A DNA stretch of 57,898 nt from assembly GCA_900772845.1 (NCBI GenBank), contig CAAGSD010000038.1, positions 1-57,898 on the forward strand. The letters run 5' to 3'. The notes beneath the pieces were generated by a model that saw only the letters and a list, made by a program, of their open reading frames with translations, made no database searches and had not been told where the DNA came from. This stretch comes from Lachnospiraceae bacterium. Lineage in GTDB: Bacteria > Bacillota > Clostridia > Lachnospirales > Lachnospiraceae. The first letter of the stretch is position 1. The number at the start of each line of letters is the position of its first letter. Below, piece by piece: positions 26,335 to 35,725 of this stretch. The translations under genes and the position numbers were made by a program.

Positions 26335-26566
26335 GTTACTGTTTCAGATCTTAATGATGCCAGGGTCAAAAGGTCTAAGCCCATATGAGCTTGCTCATAT
26401 GTGGGTGAAAGACCTTAGGACCCGCCCCGATATGAGCATAAAAGTGGGATGATAATCCCACGATATGCGAATATTGGGCCGGATTGTGAGAGTGCATAGC
26501 ACGGAACAATCCGTAGGCATCAAAGTCGGGGGCTTTTGACCCCGACATCATCTTAATCATTGTAAC
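26335..26566. repeat. Highly structured intergenic element with five or more stems
   Basis: GTTAC/GTAAC ends (26335-26339, 26562-26566) and a long-range stem GGGTCAAAAG (26363-26372)/CTTTTGACCC (26533-26542) enclose local hairpins. These are CATATGAGC-TT-GCTCATATG (26382-26401) inside AGGTCT/AGACCT, GTGGGAT/ATCCCAC (26444-26461), and GGATTGT/ACAATCC (26481-26512) with an inner GTGC/GCAC. A GTCGGGG/CCCCGAC stem (26525-26546) competes with the long-range one. It could be a mobile palindromic repeat or a structured RNA. A minus-strand ORF of about 60-83 residues crosses it but follows the stems, so I do not call it a gene. Confidence 0.65.
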
Positions 26567-26635
26567 ATAATTTTCCTTATACGCACGAAAAACATTCCTT
26601 TTCTTAAAAAAAATTAAGATTTTCACAGGGTGCTA

Positions 26636-26644
26636 TGTTATAAT
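26636..26644 (+). promoter_or_regulatory. Extended -10 promoter for lone + strand gene
   Basis: TGTTATAAT gives a perfect TATAAT (26639-26644) with the TGN extension. No good -35 is visible, as is common for extended -10 sites. Transcription would start near 26651, about 33 bases before the ATG of the small membrane protein. Confidence 0.5.
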
Positions 26645-26683
26645 GGATTTAACTTATTCCATTGACAGAAAGGCTCAGGTATC

Positions 26684-27331
26684 ATGAAGTCACTTTTCTC
26701 CCGTATTTCCAAATTGCAATTGATCGCATTGTGCGCCATCTGGTTACCCGCCATCTGCGGGGGGCTGTTTTTCGGTCTGCGCAGCATTTCGCCGTTCCTT
26801 TCAGGCGCCTCGGTCACTTCCTCAGTCCCTCAATATCTGATACTTATGCCCGGAGATATTCTGACACAGGAGTTCTCGGTACCGGAAGGGCCTTTAAAGG
26901 ATGTTTCCCTGATCGTTAATTATGATCCCGCACAGGCAGAAGATACAAGCATACAGGTTTCCGTACTTCGAGATGATATCCCTGTGATGGAACAACCCCT
27001 GCCCATTGCCGCTATCCCTGCTTCTGCTTTCTTCTCGTTCTCCGTGGAAGAAAAAGCTGCTGAAGGCAGATATACTCTCCGGATCGAAAATATATCGGAA
27101 TCCATAGGCCACAGCTTTTCTGTTCCTTATACTACTACACCTAACCTCAGCACTTCTGCTTTTGATAATTTTTCCGTGAACGGGGTGCTGCAGTCCGGTA
27201 AGATCTTATGTGCGGAGCAATATGTTACCGGGTATTCCTATTACCCTGCCTGCTGTATCATTTTCTGTTTTCTCCTGGGTGGGTTCCTTCTCAGCGTTCT
27301 GTTACTGCGCCGTACCTCTCACCGCCAGTGA
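26684..27331 (+). CDS. Small two-helix membrane protein with beta-rich ectodomain, function unknown
   Basis: I do not recognise this 215-residue protein. A helix at about 12-40 and one at about 187-208 flank an extracellular region of beta-strand character (DVSLIVNYDPAQAED, SIQVSVLRDD, GRYTLRIENISES). It resembles a carbohydrate-binding or jelly-roll type module in pattern only. It is the only + strand gene between 5.0 and 46.3 kb, with its own promoter, and its last 30 bases overlap the end of the convergent GT39-like gene. It may be a late insertion or a separately controlled accessory. Confidence 0.6.
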   Translation: MKSLFSRISKLQLIALCAIWLPAICGGLFFGLRSISPFLSGASVTSSVPQYLILMPGDILTQEFSVPEGPLKDVSLIVNYDPAQAEDTSIQVSVLRDDIPVMEQPLPIAAIPASAFFSFSVEEKAAEGRYTLRIENISESIGHSFSVPYTTTPNLSTSAFDNFSVNGVLQSGKILCAEQYVTGYSYYPACCIIFCFLLGGFLLSVLLLRRTSHRQ

Positions 27332-28846
27332 ATACTGGCTGTTAATGGGAATGATCTCGTAGCCTTTGGCTTCCAGCTGTTCCCCATAGCCGGACAGTGT
27401 CAGATAGACACCGTCCTCTGTCACTTCTTCGGTTGTCTGGATATAGCGGTAGTTGGCAAAAGTATCCGTTGCCGCCCATGCCAGGTTTCCGGAATACACC
27501 ACCGTATCCAGGAATTCTCTCACCGGAATCTTATCTTCCCACAGAACATTTCCATAGCTTAAAGTCGCCGGAACCACCACAGTGACGATCTCATCTCTTT
27601 CTTTGGCAGCCTGCAATGCCTGACGTCCCTCTTCTCCCCAGAAACGGTTACTTTCATTATTTGCATAATAGTAGCAGAAAACACCGAAGGAAAATGTAAA
27701 GAACACCAGACATGCCTTCACGATTCCCTCACATTTCATCTTTTCAGCCAGCTTCCAGATGCCATATACGCCATAGAAAATAATTGGAATATGGATTAGA
27801 TTCACGTGGATTACCGTCACAGCACTATTTAGCACACTCATGATCCCTGCGCTGATCAGCCAGAGAAGCATGACATATTTCAGCGGCTTCTTTTCCTGTT
27901 TTCTCTGTCTGAAAATTTCTGTCAGCTGCAGGATGCCCCCAAGGATCAGAAACGGTGTGGTGAAATAATAGTAGGATCCGGTCTGCACGCATGATGTATG
28001 GTCGATGCCGTCATACTGTGCCAGAACCAATCTGCACAGATCCTTTGCACTGTGAAGCAAATTTCCTGCGCTCAGCTCTTCCCCGCGGAATCCGGGCAAT
28101 CTGGGAATGGAGAAAAATGCTGTCTTGATCTCCGGAAGCATCCCCAGATTCACACCGACAAAATACACCAGTGGCCATGAAAGCAGCACCAGAATCCCCA
28201 CCGAGATCCACAGATGTTTTCCGAAAGGAATCTGTTTCCGGTAAACGATCAAAAACAGAAGTAAAAATATAGGTATTACGATCCAGCTTTGTGCATAACT
28301 GTACAGGGTTATCCCAAATACAGCCGCCGCAAAAGGAAGATATCCTGCCCTCTTTTTTACCCCCAATATCAGCAGTGCCACTGCGATCACAAACAGGGAC
28401 GGTGACAGATTGGATTCCAGGGCAAAACGGTTGTTCATAATGCTCCAGGGATTGATCGCCAGGACAAAGGAAAAGAACAGTCCGAATTTCTCATTGATGA
28501 CTTCTCTTCCCAGAACATACGCCGCATATACGCTTAAGATTCCAAAGAGTGCCTGCGGGATCCGGTACACCGTAGTGGTGGCTCCAAACAGCCAGAAAAA
28601 CGGAATAGCCAGATAAGAATACAATACGTTCATCCCGCTTCCCCACGCTACAAAATAGACCGGGAAACCGTACCCTCTGCTGTCGATGCCTTCCGTCATC
28701 AGTGCCCAGGCATTATAGGCGCCGTAAGCCTCGTCCGGCAGCACTCCCGCCGGATGTCTGCCCAGACCGGTCAGTCTCGCTGCTGCCGCTATGCACAGGA
28801 TCAGCAGCAATATCTTATGTTCTCTGACATACGTTTTTATCTTCAT
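27302..28846 (-). CDS. GT39-like polytopic glycosyltransferase
   Basis: The 514-residue protein has GLGRHPAGVLPDEAYGAYNAWALMTEG after the first helix, with the DE pair of GT39/ArnT enzymes. FALESNLSPSLFV matches the second conserved loop. About 11 helices are followed by a soluble tail, ending in PINSQYSLAVRGTAQ. It should use polyprenyl-phosphate sugar outside the membrane. A close relative is encoded at 54559-56184 (shared PDE/QDEA, INPW and SRW/NRF blocks). It is the last gene of block 2 on its strand, and its 3' end overlaps the + strand gene by 30 bases. Confidence 0.8.
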   Translation of the reverse strand: MKIKTYVREHKILLLILCIAAAARLTGLGRHPAGVLPDEAYGAYNAWALMTEGIDSRGYGFPVYFVAWGSGMNVLYSYLAIPFFWLFGATTTVYRIPQALFGILSVYAAYVLGREVINEKFGLFFSFVLAINPWSIMNNRFALESNLSPSLFVIAVALLILGVKKRAGYLPFAAAVFGITLYSYAQSWIVIPIFLLLFLIVYRKQIPFGKHLWISVGILVLLSWPLVYFVGVNLGMLPEIKTAFFSIPRLPGFRGEELSAGNLLHSAKDLCRLVLAQYDGIDHTSCVQTGSYYYFTTPFLILGGILQLTEIFRQRKQEKKPLKYVMLLWLISAGIMSVLNSAVTVIHVNLIHIPIIFYGVYGIWKLAEKMKCEGIVKACLVFFTFSFGVFCYYYANNESNRFWGEEGRQALQAAKERDEIVTVVVPATLSYGNVLWEDKIPVREFLDTVVYSGNLAWAATDTFANYRYIQTTEEVTEDGVYLTLSGYGEQLEAKGYEIIPINSQYSLAVRGTAQ

Positions 28847-28923
28847 TCCGATCTTTTCCTGATCCTTTCTTCTGTTCCGTTTCCAAACCGGTTTTTTCGT
28901 GCGTTCTGACTATGGTCGGGGTC

Positions 28924-30684
28924 TCACAGCGCATATACCCAGATGCCCCAGTAAGATTTTTCCGTCTGATAATAGCCCACCAGATCAAGCCCCATACGGT
29001 CGGCATCGCCGATCTCAGAGCCGGAGAAAAGATACTCACAGCCAAGTTCCCGCAGGGCATCCATATCAAATTCCAAGCCTTCATATACCAGTGAATTGCC
29101 CTTTTGCAGGCGCATATAATTGCCTGTGACGCTGTTGAACAGATAGCATCTATTGCCCCAAAGGTCAAAGTAGACCCTTACCTCATTGTTTTTTTCCAGT
29201 TCTGCTGCGATCACCCGACGGAAGCGGTGTTTATATTCCAGAGGATAATTATTGGAATATCCGTCTACGGTATAAAATCCATGCAGCAGTGCCGGTGCCG
29301 GGCTGATGCCCAGATGCGCCACACGGTAGGTACTTTTATCGCAGCCGATGGCCTCATCGATCTCCTGCATCAGATCCTCAGCAAACCAGCTCTCCCAGGA
29401 GATGTAGCCGGTGATCCCGGAGCCGTTATTGATCTGATTTACATTCAGATACATGCCGGAATTTACCTTCAACAACTGTAATGTCGGCAACAGGCAGAGT
29501 AACAGCACCGCCAGTTTTCCTGCCAGTGCCCGGCTCTGTGTATGGGGGATCACAGTTCTCCACAGCACCGCCGCCGACAACGCCAGTTCCAGATACCAGC
29601 CTGCCGGATACAGCCAGTAAAAGCGTTCTATCTGGAAATAATGCAGGAACCCGGTGGCATTATTTTTTAGTGTCACGATTGCCTCCGAATGGCAAATCGC
29701 ATAAAACAAAGCGATGCCGATCAGCAGTAGGAAATTCACCACAGCTGCCTTGTAAATATTTTTTTCTGTTTCCTGTTTCTTACAAAATGCGCCAAGGATC
29801 AGAAATACTACAATAGGAAGGATCAAATATTTGTGCAGGGATGGCGCATGCTGTGCACTATTCTGAAATACTCCCAGGAAAGTCTCAGCAAACGGTGTAG
29901 CGGAAGATACCATTTCCTCGCGGTGGCTGACATAGCTGCCGGTTCCAAATAAAATCTCCAGGATCAATGCCCGGTTAACGATCAGATAAGTCCCCAGCAA
30001 TACGATAAATCCCAGGTAGTTCCATTTATTTTTCCGTTTCCCGATAATATCTGCCACTACAGCCAACAGCCAGAAGCCCAACACCACATAGCCGGTATAT
30101 ACCAGATGACTGGTCAGTCCAAACAATACAGTCAAAAACAGCGCAGGAACCGTCTTCTTTTGCTTCCGCAGGCACAAAAATGCATATGCGATCAAGGGAA
30201 TGCCGAATTCCGACAGACCATAGACCGGGTACAACGGCAGCACACAGAAGCATGCTCCCGAGATCACCGACAGAATACTACTGTCCGTACACTCTTTTAC
30301 CAGAAGATACATCCCCAGGAAGGCCAGCAGAAAGCAGAGAATATACTGCATAAGGAAGGCTGTCCTGACAGAGAACAGACAATACAACGGAAGAAACAGT
30401 ATGGCAGAAGGCTGCATACCACTGGCATTCACGCCATTTAACATTTCCGGGTACACCTTACTGCCATCCCACAAGTGTCTCGCCGGCAGGACATAATTCA
30501 TGATACTTTCATCCAACTGGTCATTGATCTCGAACACACAGCCGTTCCCCAGAATAAAATAGGGCAGGAAAAACACCGCTGCGATCAGTATTCCAAGCCA
30601 CCAGAGGGGCATTCTGTCCAGACAGAGCAGACAATCATCTGCAGCACTGCTTATTTTTTTCCATCTTCCTTTTAATGTATCCAT
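28924..30684 (-). CDS. DUF6044-like polytopic membrane protein, second copy
   Basis: The 586-residue product repeats the features of the DUF6044-like protein at 8809-10710: first-loop FEINDQLDESIMNYVLPARHLWDG, a YPVYGLSEFGIPL helix, the soluble LLHGFYTVDGYSNNYPLEYKHRFR segment, and the aromatic tail SYWGIWVYAL. AAGGGTG precedes the ATG. One DUF6044-like gene sits in each of the two glycan blocks, beside a GT39-like gene. Likely a GT-C-type transferase for a different acceptor or donor. Confidence 0.75.
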   Translation of the reverse strand: MDTLKGRWKKISSAADDCLLCLDRMPLWWLGILIAAVFFLPYFILGNGCVFEINDQLDESIMNYVLPARHLWDGSKVYPEMLNGVNASGMQPSAILFLPLYCLFSVRTAFLMQYILCFLLAFLGMYLLVKECTDSSILSVISGACFCVLPLYPVYGLSEFGIPLIAYAFLCLRKQKKTVPALFLTVLFGLTSHLVYTGYVVLGFWLLAVVADIIGKRKNKWNYLGFIVLLGTYLIVNRALILEILFGTGSYVSHREEMVSSATPFAETFLGVFQNSAQHAPSLHKYLILPIVVFLILGAFCKKQETEKNIYKAAVVNFLLLIGIALFYAICHSEAIVTLKNNATGFLHYFQIERFYWLYPAGWYLELALSAAVLWRTVIPHTQSRALAGKLAVLLLCLLPTLQLLKVNSGMYLNVNQINNGSGITGYISWESWFAEDLMQEIDEAIGCDKSTYRVAHLGISPAPALLHGFYTVDGYSNNYPLEYKHRFRRVIAAELEKNNEVRVYFDLWGNRCYLFNSVTGNYMRLQKGNSLVYEGLEFDMDALRELGCEYLFSGSEIGDADRMGLDLVGYYQTEKSYWGIWVYAL

Positions 30685-30688
30685 TCAT

Positions 30689-32413
30689 TCACCCTTGAAA
30701 CTTCAATCCTCTGTCGAAATAGTAAACCAGATATTTTCCACCATGAGAAGCGGTAAATTCATCTGCCAATACAGCTTTTTCCCCTGTCTTTTCCTGAAGA
30801 TACGCTACAGTGGGATGTAAATTTTCATACCCGTAATCATATATGATCAAGTAAAAGCCCTTTTCTTCATCCTTAAAGTAATCCTGCAATTTTCTGTTCA
30901 TTACAGGGCTGCAGGAAAACCAGGTTCCCGAGACCAGATTATTGCGCGGTCCATTAAATTTTGTCTCCAAAACCGCCCCTGAATAATAACTCACTGAAAC
31001 AGCATCCAATAAATACCTATTGTTACTATGTTCGTTGCAATAAGCATTGATATCCCAAAAACCAGGCATATACTGTTCCATTCCTTCATTTTGTGTTCTT
31101 GCAAAACGATATTGTTGTCTGCCTGTCTGGAAACTCATAAAGCAAAAAATTCCGGCCGCCGCAATGACACAGGCTCTTCTCCATATTTTTTTATTCTTTG
31201 CGCTGCTCATTGCCAATATAAAAATCGAAAGATAGAATTCCGTCTCAGCTATATACAATGGCAGAGAAACCCTTAGCGGCAATCGTTCCCTGTACAATAA
31301 ATAACACCATACAACACAGGCTGCTGCCTTGATCAGCCCTACCGGGATCAGATATCTGTATTGTCCACATAAAATCAAAATCATGCACACCATAAGCATG
31401 GTAATTATCATAATTTCGTTAATTTTCCATACTGCGTCGTTCCATAAAGTCTTACGATAAGAATCCAGTAATTCCTTTAATGTTGGAAATACATGTTTTG
31501 ATTTTGCATAGGAAGCTATTTCTTCTGCGCAGTCCGCATTCAAATTTCCATCTAATATGACATATTCTTTAAATGCCTCATATTCTGCTTTGGATACATC
31601 ATATTTATCAAGAATTCCGGCAATTTCTTCGTATTCCGGTTTCCCGTAGTAATCAAAAATTTCTACGCCTGCATTATTATATCTAAAGTAATTCTTCCAT
31701 TCCTCACTGTGATATCCGATTACCGTTCCTACTTCCGCTGTCAGGACGCATATTGCGATTGTCCCTGTTACAGCAGATAATTCAATGATTTTCGCTTTTA
31801 AATTTTTTCCTTTATCTGCCAAAAGAACGCCTGCTGTTGCAGCAATCCCCAATGGCTGTATCATAAGCATGGCATCTTTTCGCAGTAAGCAGGACAGCAA
31901 CATGAAAATTGCAAATATTTTCAATCTCGATTTCAGATTTTTATTGTGAAGTAAAAGATATATATATCCGGCAGCTGCCAATAATACAGTCGTTGATGTG
32001 TATTGAATCTTAGCTAATATGTAGATTTCCTGCAGTCCCAATGCCGGCAACACGCTCATTCCCAACAGCATTTGCACTTTATTCCTGCACAGCTTCAAAA
32101 TGCTGTTCGAAATGGTAGTATACGTCACCATATGAAAAGTCAGAAGCATAAGTCCATGCCATGGTATTTTTATTGTAATTCTATACAACGCTGCCAATGG
32201 CAAAGATAGCAGGTAGTTCATATATATCGTGTGTGGCTCCGGATGTTCTCCATACACTCCACTCAGAATCTCCGACAGAAATCTGTCGTCATTGGTATCG
32301 AAATAGATTCCGGCACGAAAATAAACTGCCGCAATCATAACCAGTGCAATTCCGGCACTCATAAAAAAGCAAAATAGCGTATGCACTCTTTCCCTATCTT
32401 TAGAAATGCACAA
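30689..32413 (-). CDS. AT-rich polytopic membrane protein, GT-C type
   Basis: I cannot name the family of this 574-residue protein. It has an N-terminal helix, then YFRAGIYFDTNDDRFLSEILSGVYGEHPEPH, an acidic first loop of GT-C character. About ten helices and a soluble tail follow, ending GKYLVYYFDRGLKFQG. Base composition is visibly more AT-rich than both neighbours. The open frame begins with TTG at 32413 overlapping the upstream stop; a GTG at 32386 after AGGGAA is as likely. Co-transcribed with the DUF6044-like gene (spacing 4 bases). It may have entered the block separately. Confidence 0.65.
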   Translation of the reverse strand: MCISKDRERVHTLFCFFMSAGIALVMIAAVYFRAGIYFDTNDDRFLSEILSGVYGEHPEPHTIYMNYLLSLPLAALYRITIKIPWHGLMLLTFHMVTYTTISNSILKLCRNKVQMLLGMSVLPALGLQEIYILAKIQYTSTTVLLAAAGYIYLLLHNKNLKSRLKIFAIFMLLSCLLRKDAMLMIQPLGIAATAGVLLADKGKNLKAKIIELSAVTGTIAICVLTAEVGTVIGYHSEEWKNYFRYNNAGVEIFDYYGKPEYEEIAGILDKYDVSKAEYEAFKEYVILDGNLNADCAEEIASYAKSKHVFPTLKELLDSYRKTLWNDAVWKINEIMIITMLMVCMILILCGQYRYLIPVGLIKAAACVVWCYLLYRERLPLRVSLPLYIAETEFYLSIFILAMSSAKNKKIWRRACVIAAAGIFCFMSFQTGRQQYRFARTQNEGMEQYMPGFWDINAYCNEHSNNRYLLDAVSVSYYSGAVLETKFNGPRNNLVSGTWFSCSPVMNRKLQDYFKDEEKGFYLIIYDYGYENLHPTVAYLQEKTGEKAVLADEFTASHGGKYLVYYFDRGLKFQG

Positions 32414-34133
32414 TAATATAGTCCCCCTTATCTACAATGTATCCTTCCTGCGGATAATGGGGCAGCTCCAGTGATTCCTTTTCTGCGCCCTCATAAAGAC
32501 TGACATCCTCCTGGGCTTTCAGGGTGTGTCCCTGCATCGCAAAAAATTTCACCAGCTCCGCATCGGAATCAAAAGCATATCGTCCCCAGTCGATGACGGA
32601 CAGGGACGGTGTCTGAGCCACCCATACTCCCTTATTTCCCCGGTTATATTTGTCCAACAGGTCCGGATCGATCAGATCCGCCAGCCGTTTCATTTTATAG
32701 TAAGTTGTACTGCTGTAGCTTACATACGCATCCTGGATAATACTGTAGGGAATCTCATAATTTCCCGTAAAGATCACCGGCTTGGAAGTATCAAAACTCC
32801 GCTCCAGATCCAGGGCGATCTGGTCTACGGTCTTCACTGCGGCTTCGTACTTTTTCTCATCAATGTAGAACCACCTCGTCATATCCAGACACTGGTTCCA
32901 GACCAGCACCATCAAAATCAGTATGGTCAGTCCTCTTGCTCCCGCAGAGAACTTTTGGTGGCAGCGTCCCACCGGCTTTTTCTCTCCGGAACCTGTAAGC
33001 TGCCATACCGCATAGACAAAGAGCAGTACGCCATATCCGCAGAAAACAGGTAAAAACTGTGCCGAGCGGTATAAGGTTGCCTTTCCCTCCACAAACACCA
33101 GGGAAAATGCTGCCAGATACGCAGCCGGCCACAATACCAGTGCCCACAGATCCCTTCCCCTGATCACTCTCCATATAGTAATGACTGCGATCACACCGGC
33201 TGACAGGACAAATACCCGAATAGGCAGATACGCATAGGCAAACACGCCATACAGGACAAAAGTCCTTTTGAGGATCATCGCCAGTTCCCCCAGGGCGCCG
33301 GGCTGCAGCATCCATCCCAGCATCTCTGTCACGGAACGCTGTACCGCCTCTCCCTGCAGATACTCCAGATGGAATCCCTTCGTCACTACCATGATCATCA
33401 CACTGCGCAGTATCACCGCCAGCAGTGCCGTCACTGCTCCGGCCATCAGTGTTACAAAAATGTCCTTCTGCTGACGTCCCCATACGATCCGTTCTGTCAG
33501 AAGCAACAATATCAATGCTGCCAGCCACAAAATCATAAAGGATTCATAGCATCCCATGGCGATCCACAAAAATACTGCTGCCAGAGTAATTTTCGATATT
33601 GCAAGACAATTCATCCGCTCTCGGATTCCTGCACCTTTCCCGGGTCTGCGGACCGAAGCCTGCCATTCCCGCACACAGCACAGACTGATACCGCAGCTCA
33701 GATAGCCTATGGCAATTCCGTTATGTAAAAAATAAGTGAATACTTCGCTGATCAGCGGGCTGGACAGAAAAACGGCTGCAAAAAAAGCATATCCCACCGT
33801 GGGAAGCTTTTCTCCCAGAATAGAATAAAACAGTGCCGACCATACAATTGCCGCCAGTACCAGCAGCACTACCGCAGCAAAATCCGTCAGAAACGGCAGG
33901 AATTCTGAAAAAGACAGGAATTTATTCAGCAAAAAGAGAACCCAGCGTCCTACAATTGCGATCAGCCCTTCCTCAAAATAATATTGAGACGGGGTATCGT
34001 CGATACCGATGGTAGTGCTCATCACCTTATAACCGTAGGCACAGATTGCAGTAAATATCAGAATCCCCAGATACCAGCGGTTTGTCCAGAATTTTTTCAA
34101 ATATCCGTTCCATTTTTGCATCGTTTTTTCCAT
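32400..34133 (-). CDS. GtrIV-like polytopic glycosyltransferase, second copy
   Basis: The 577-residue protein has TIGIDDTPSQYYFEEGLIAIVGRWVLFLLNKF after the first helix, with the acidic residues and GRW of the Glucos_trans_II/GtrIV group, then about 11 helices and a soluble part ending KGDYIIVHF. It differs strongly from the relative at 14423-15979, so it probably transfers a different sugar. It overlaps the following gene by 14 bases if that gene uses its TTG start. Confidence 0.75.
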   Translation of the reverse strand: MEKTMQKWNGYLKKFWTNRWYLGILIFTAICAYGYKVMSTTIGIDDTPSQYYFEEGLIAIVGRWVLFLLNKFLSFSEFLPFLTDFAAVVLLVLAAIVWSALFYSILGEKLPTVGYAFFAAVFLSSPLISEVFTYFLHNGIAIGYLSCGISLCCVREWQASVRRPGKGAGIRERMNCLAISKITLAAVFLWIAMGCYESFMILWLAALILLLLTERIVWGRQQKDIFVTLMAGAVTALLAVILRSVMIMVVTKGFHLEYLQGEAVQRSVTEMLGWMLQPGALGELAMILKRTFVLYGVFAYAYLPIRVFVLSAGVIAVITIWRVIRGRDLWALVLWPAAYLAAFSLVFVEGKATLYRSAQFLPVFCGYGVLLFVYAVWQLTGSGEKKPVGRCHQKFSAGARGLTILILMVLVWNQCLDMTRWFYIDEKKYEAAVKTVDQIALDLERSFDTSKPVIFTGNYEIPYSIIQDAYVSYSSTTYYKMKRLADLIDPDLLDKYNRGNKGVWVAQTPSLSVIDWGRYAFDSDAELVKFFAMQGHTLKAQEDVSLYEGAEKESLELPHYPQEGYIVDKGDYIIVHF

Positions 34134-34163
34134 GATTTCTTAATCAATTCCTTCTTTATCGGT

Positions 34164-35660
34164 TTATGCCTCTTTTTTCTCTAATCGGTAAATTACAAAA
34201 TCATAATACATATAGTGGAATTCCAGTACTTCTTCGTAATCGAATTCATCTTCCATCTCGTCTGGCTGCCCACCCTGAAAACAGATATACCACAGATGAT
34301 CATAGGCATCCAGCTGACTGTAATTTGTCAGTGCCTCCGTATTGACAAAAGGAAGACTGTACAGTTTGTAGCCGATGGTATAATAATGCAGCTCCGGGTG
34401 ATATACATTCAGGAAAATCGTATGCGTATACGGACCGATAAACGCATCATTTTCCGTCACCTGTTCTTCCACAAAAGTCTCATAAATTTTCAGCCCCCGG
34501 TCGTATTCCAGGCGAAGTTCGGAGGAATACTGCAGCAGGAAACAGACCGCTGCAGTTCCCATGATCCCCGCCATCCATGTTTTCCGGGTTCGGGATTTCT
34601 CCCCGGCATTTTCCGTGATCTGTGCAAAGCCCACCGCATACCATAGCATGACAAAGCCCATTCCCGGAAAAGCATAGCGCCCCATAAAGCAATTGTTGAC
34701 GATAGCGGAGATGGTGCCTCCCACGATTCCGGTCAGTACAAATGCAGATACCGCAATGGCAGGCGCCGCATTATGATGCTGCCGCACCCAGTCCACTGCA
34801 CCGTAGCTTAAAATCAGGCACAGCGCCATTCCCAACAATACCACAATACCAATCGGTGTCTCCACAGCAGAGAACCATTCCTTACAATAATCCATCACAG
34901 AGTACAATGTCGCCAGTTCCGTCGTGGATCCATCGTCATAACGCATCCTCAGAATAAACTGTCTGCAGGTCACTGCCAGCCAGGGGGAAAACACCAGTGC
35001 CACCGTACCGCCGGAGATAAAAAATTCCTTGATCAGTTCCTTTTTATGACACACCAAAATGGCACCAAAGAATAACACATAAAACAAAAACGTCTGGATC
35101 AGCGCAAAAGTATGACAATATACCGTGCAGATACTTGCCACACAGAATACGATCCATTTCTTACGGGTCGCCTCACGGAAAATATCGTAAGCCGCTAACC
35201 CCGTCAAAGTCAGGAAAAACAATGCCACCGCATACATTCTCACATTGCCTGCCTGTACGCTGAAGATCGGCATCAGCAGAGAAAACATCATGAAATACAC
35301 CGAAATTTTCCGGTCAAACAGTTTTTCCACATAATATTTTCCCAGAAACATATATCCCAGCATAAAAAGCACAGACATCAGCTTCAGGGACCAGAAATGC
35401 TGTCCTCCGCCGCACAAATGATAAAACGCTTTTAACAGCACATAATAAAACGGAGAATGGTCATCCGTGGCCGTAATGTAGATCAATCGTTTCCAGGGCA
35501 GGGAAACCATAGAAGCTGAATAGGCCTCATCGTACCAGAGACTGTTGGTGATCCCAAATGCTCCCCAGATGAGCAGCGCTGCTATGGGCAGACCATGCCA
35601 CAGCACCGTCAGGATATCTGTCTGTATGAAATTGCTTCTTTTTCTGCTGCCTGTCTCCAT
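34164..35660 (-). CDS. GT39-like polytopic glycosyltransferase
   Basis: The 498-residue protein shows NSLWYDEAYSASMVSLPWKRLIYITATDDHSPFYYVLL. The DE acidic pair and the DDHSPFYY loop are the two luminal motifs of the PMT/ArnT family. FSVQAGNVRMYA resembles the family's third block. About 11 helices precede a soluble tail that ends YYDFVIYRLEKKEA. It shares the DDNHPP/DDHSP motif arrangement with the protein at 6993-8795. Likely acts with the GtrB-like GT2 enzymes of block 2. Confidence 0.75.
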   Translation of the reverse strand: METGSRKRSNFIQTDILTVLWHGLPIAALLIWGAFGITNSLWYDEAYSASMVSLPWKRLIYITATDDHSPFYYVLLKAFYHLCGGGQHFWSLKLMSVLFMLGYMFLGKYYVEKLFDRKISVYFMMFSLLMPIFSVQAGNVRMYAVALFFLTLTGLAAYDIFREATRKKWIVFCVASICTVYCHTFALIQTFLFYVLFFGAILVCHKKELIKEFFISGGTVALVFSPWLAVTCRQFILRMRYDDGSTTELATLYSVMDYCKEWFSAVETPIGIVVLLGMALCLILSYGAVDWVRQHHNAAPAIAVSAFVLTGIVGGTISAIVNNCFMGRYAFPGMGFVMLWYAVGFAQITENAGEKSRTRKTWMAGIMGTAAVCFLLQYSSELRLEYDRGLKIYETFVEEQVTENDAFIGPYTHTIFLNVYHPELHYYTIGYKLYSLPFVNTEALTNYSQLDAYDHLWYICFQGGQPDEMEDEFDYEEVLEFHYMYYDFVIYRLEKKEA

Positions 35661-35725
35661 TGGTTTTTACATCTCTTTCTCTATGATCTGCTTCCCCTCA
35701 TAGATTTTGTCCGTTCCTTACAGGT

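Noticed and set aside
26375..26626. 83-codon minus-strand ORF in the structured element
   Set aside because: It follows several perfect stems and has no convincing ribosome site. If homologues keep the reading frame it should be reconsidered.
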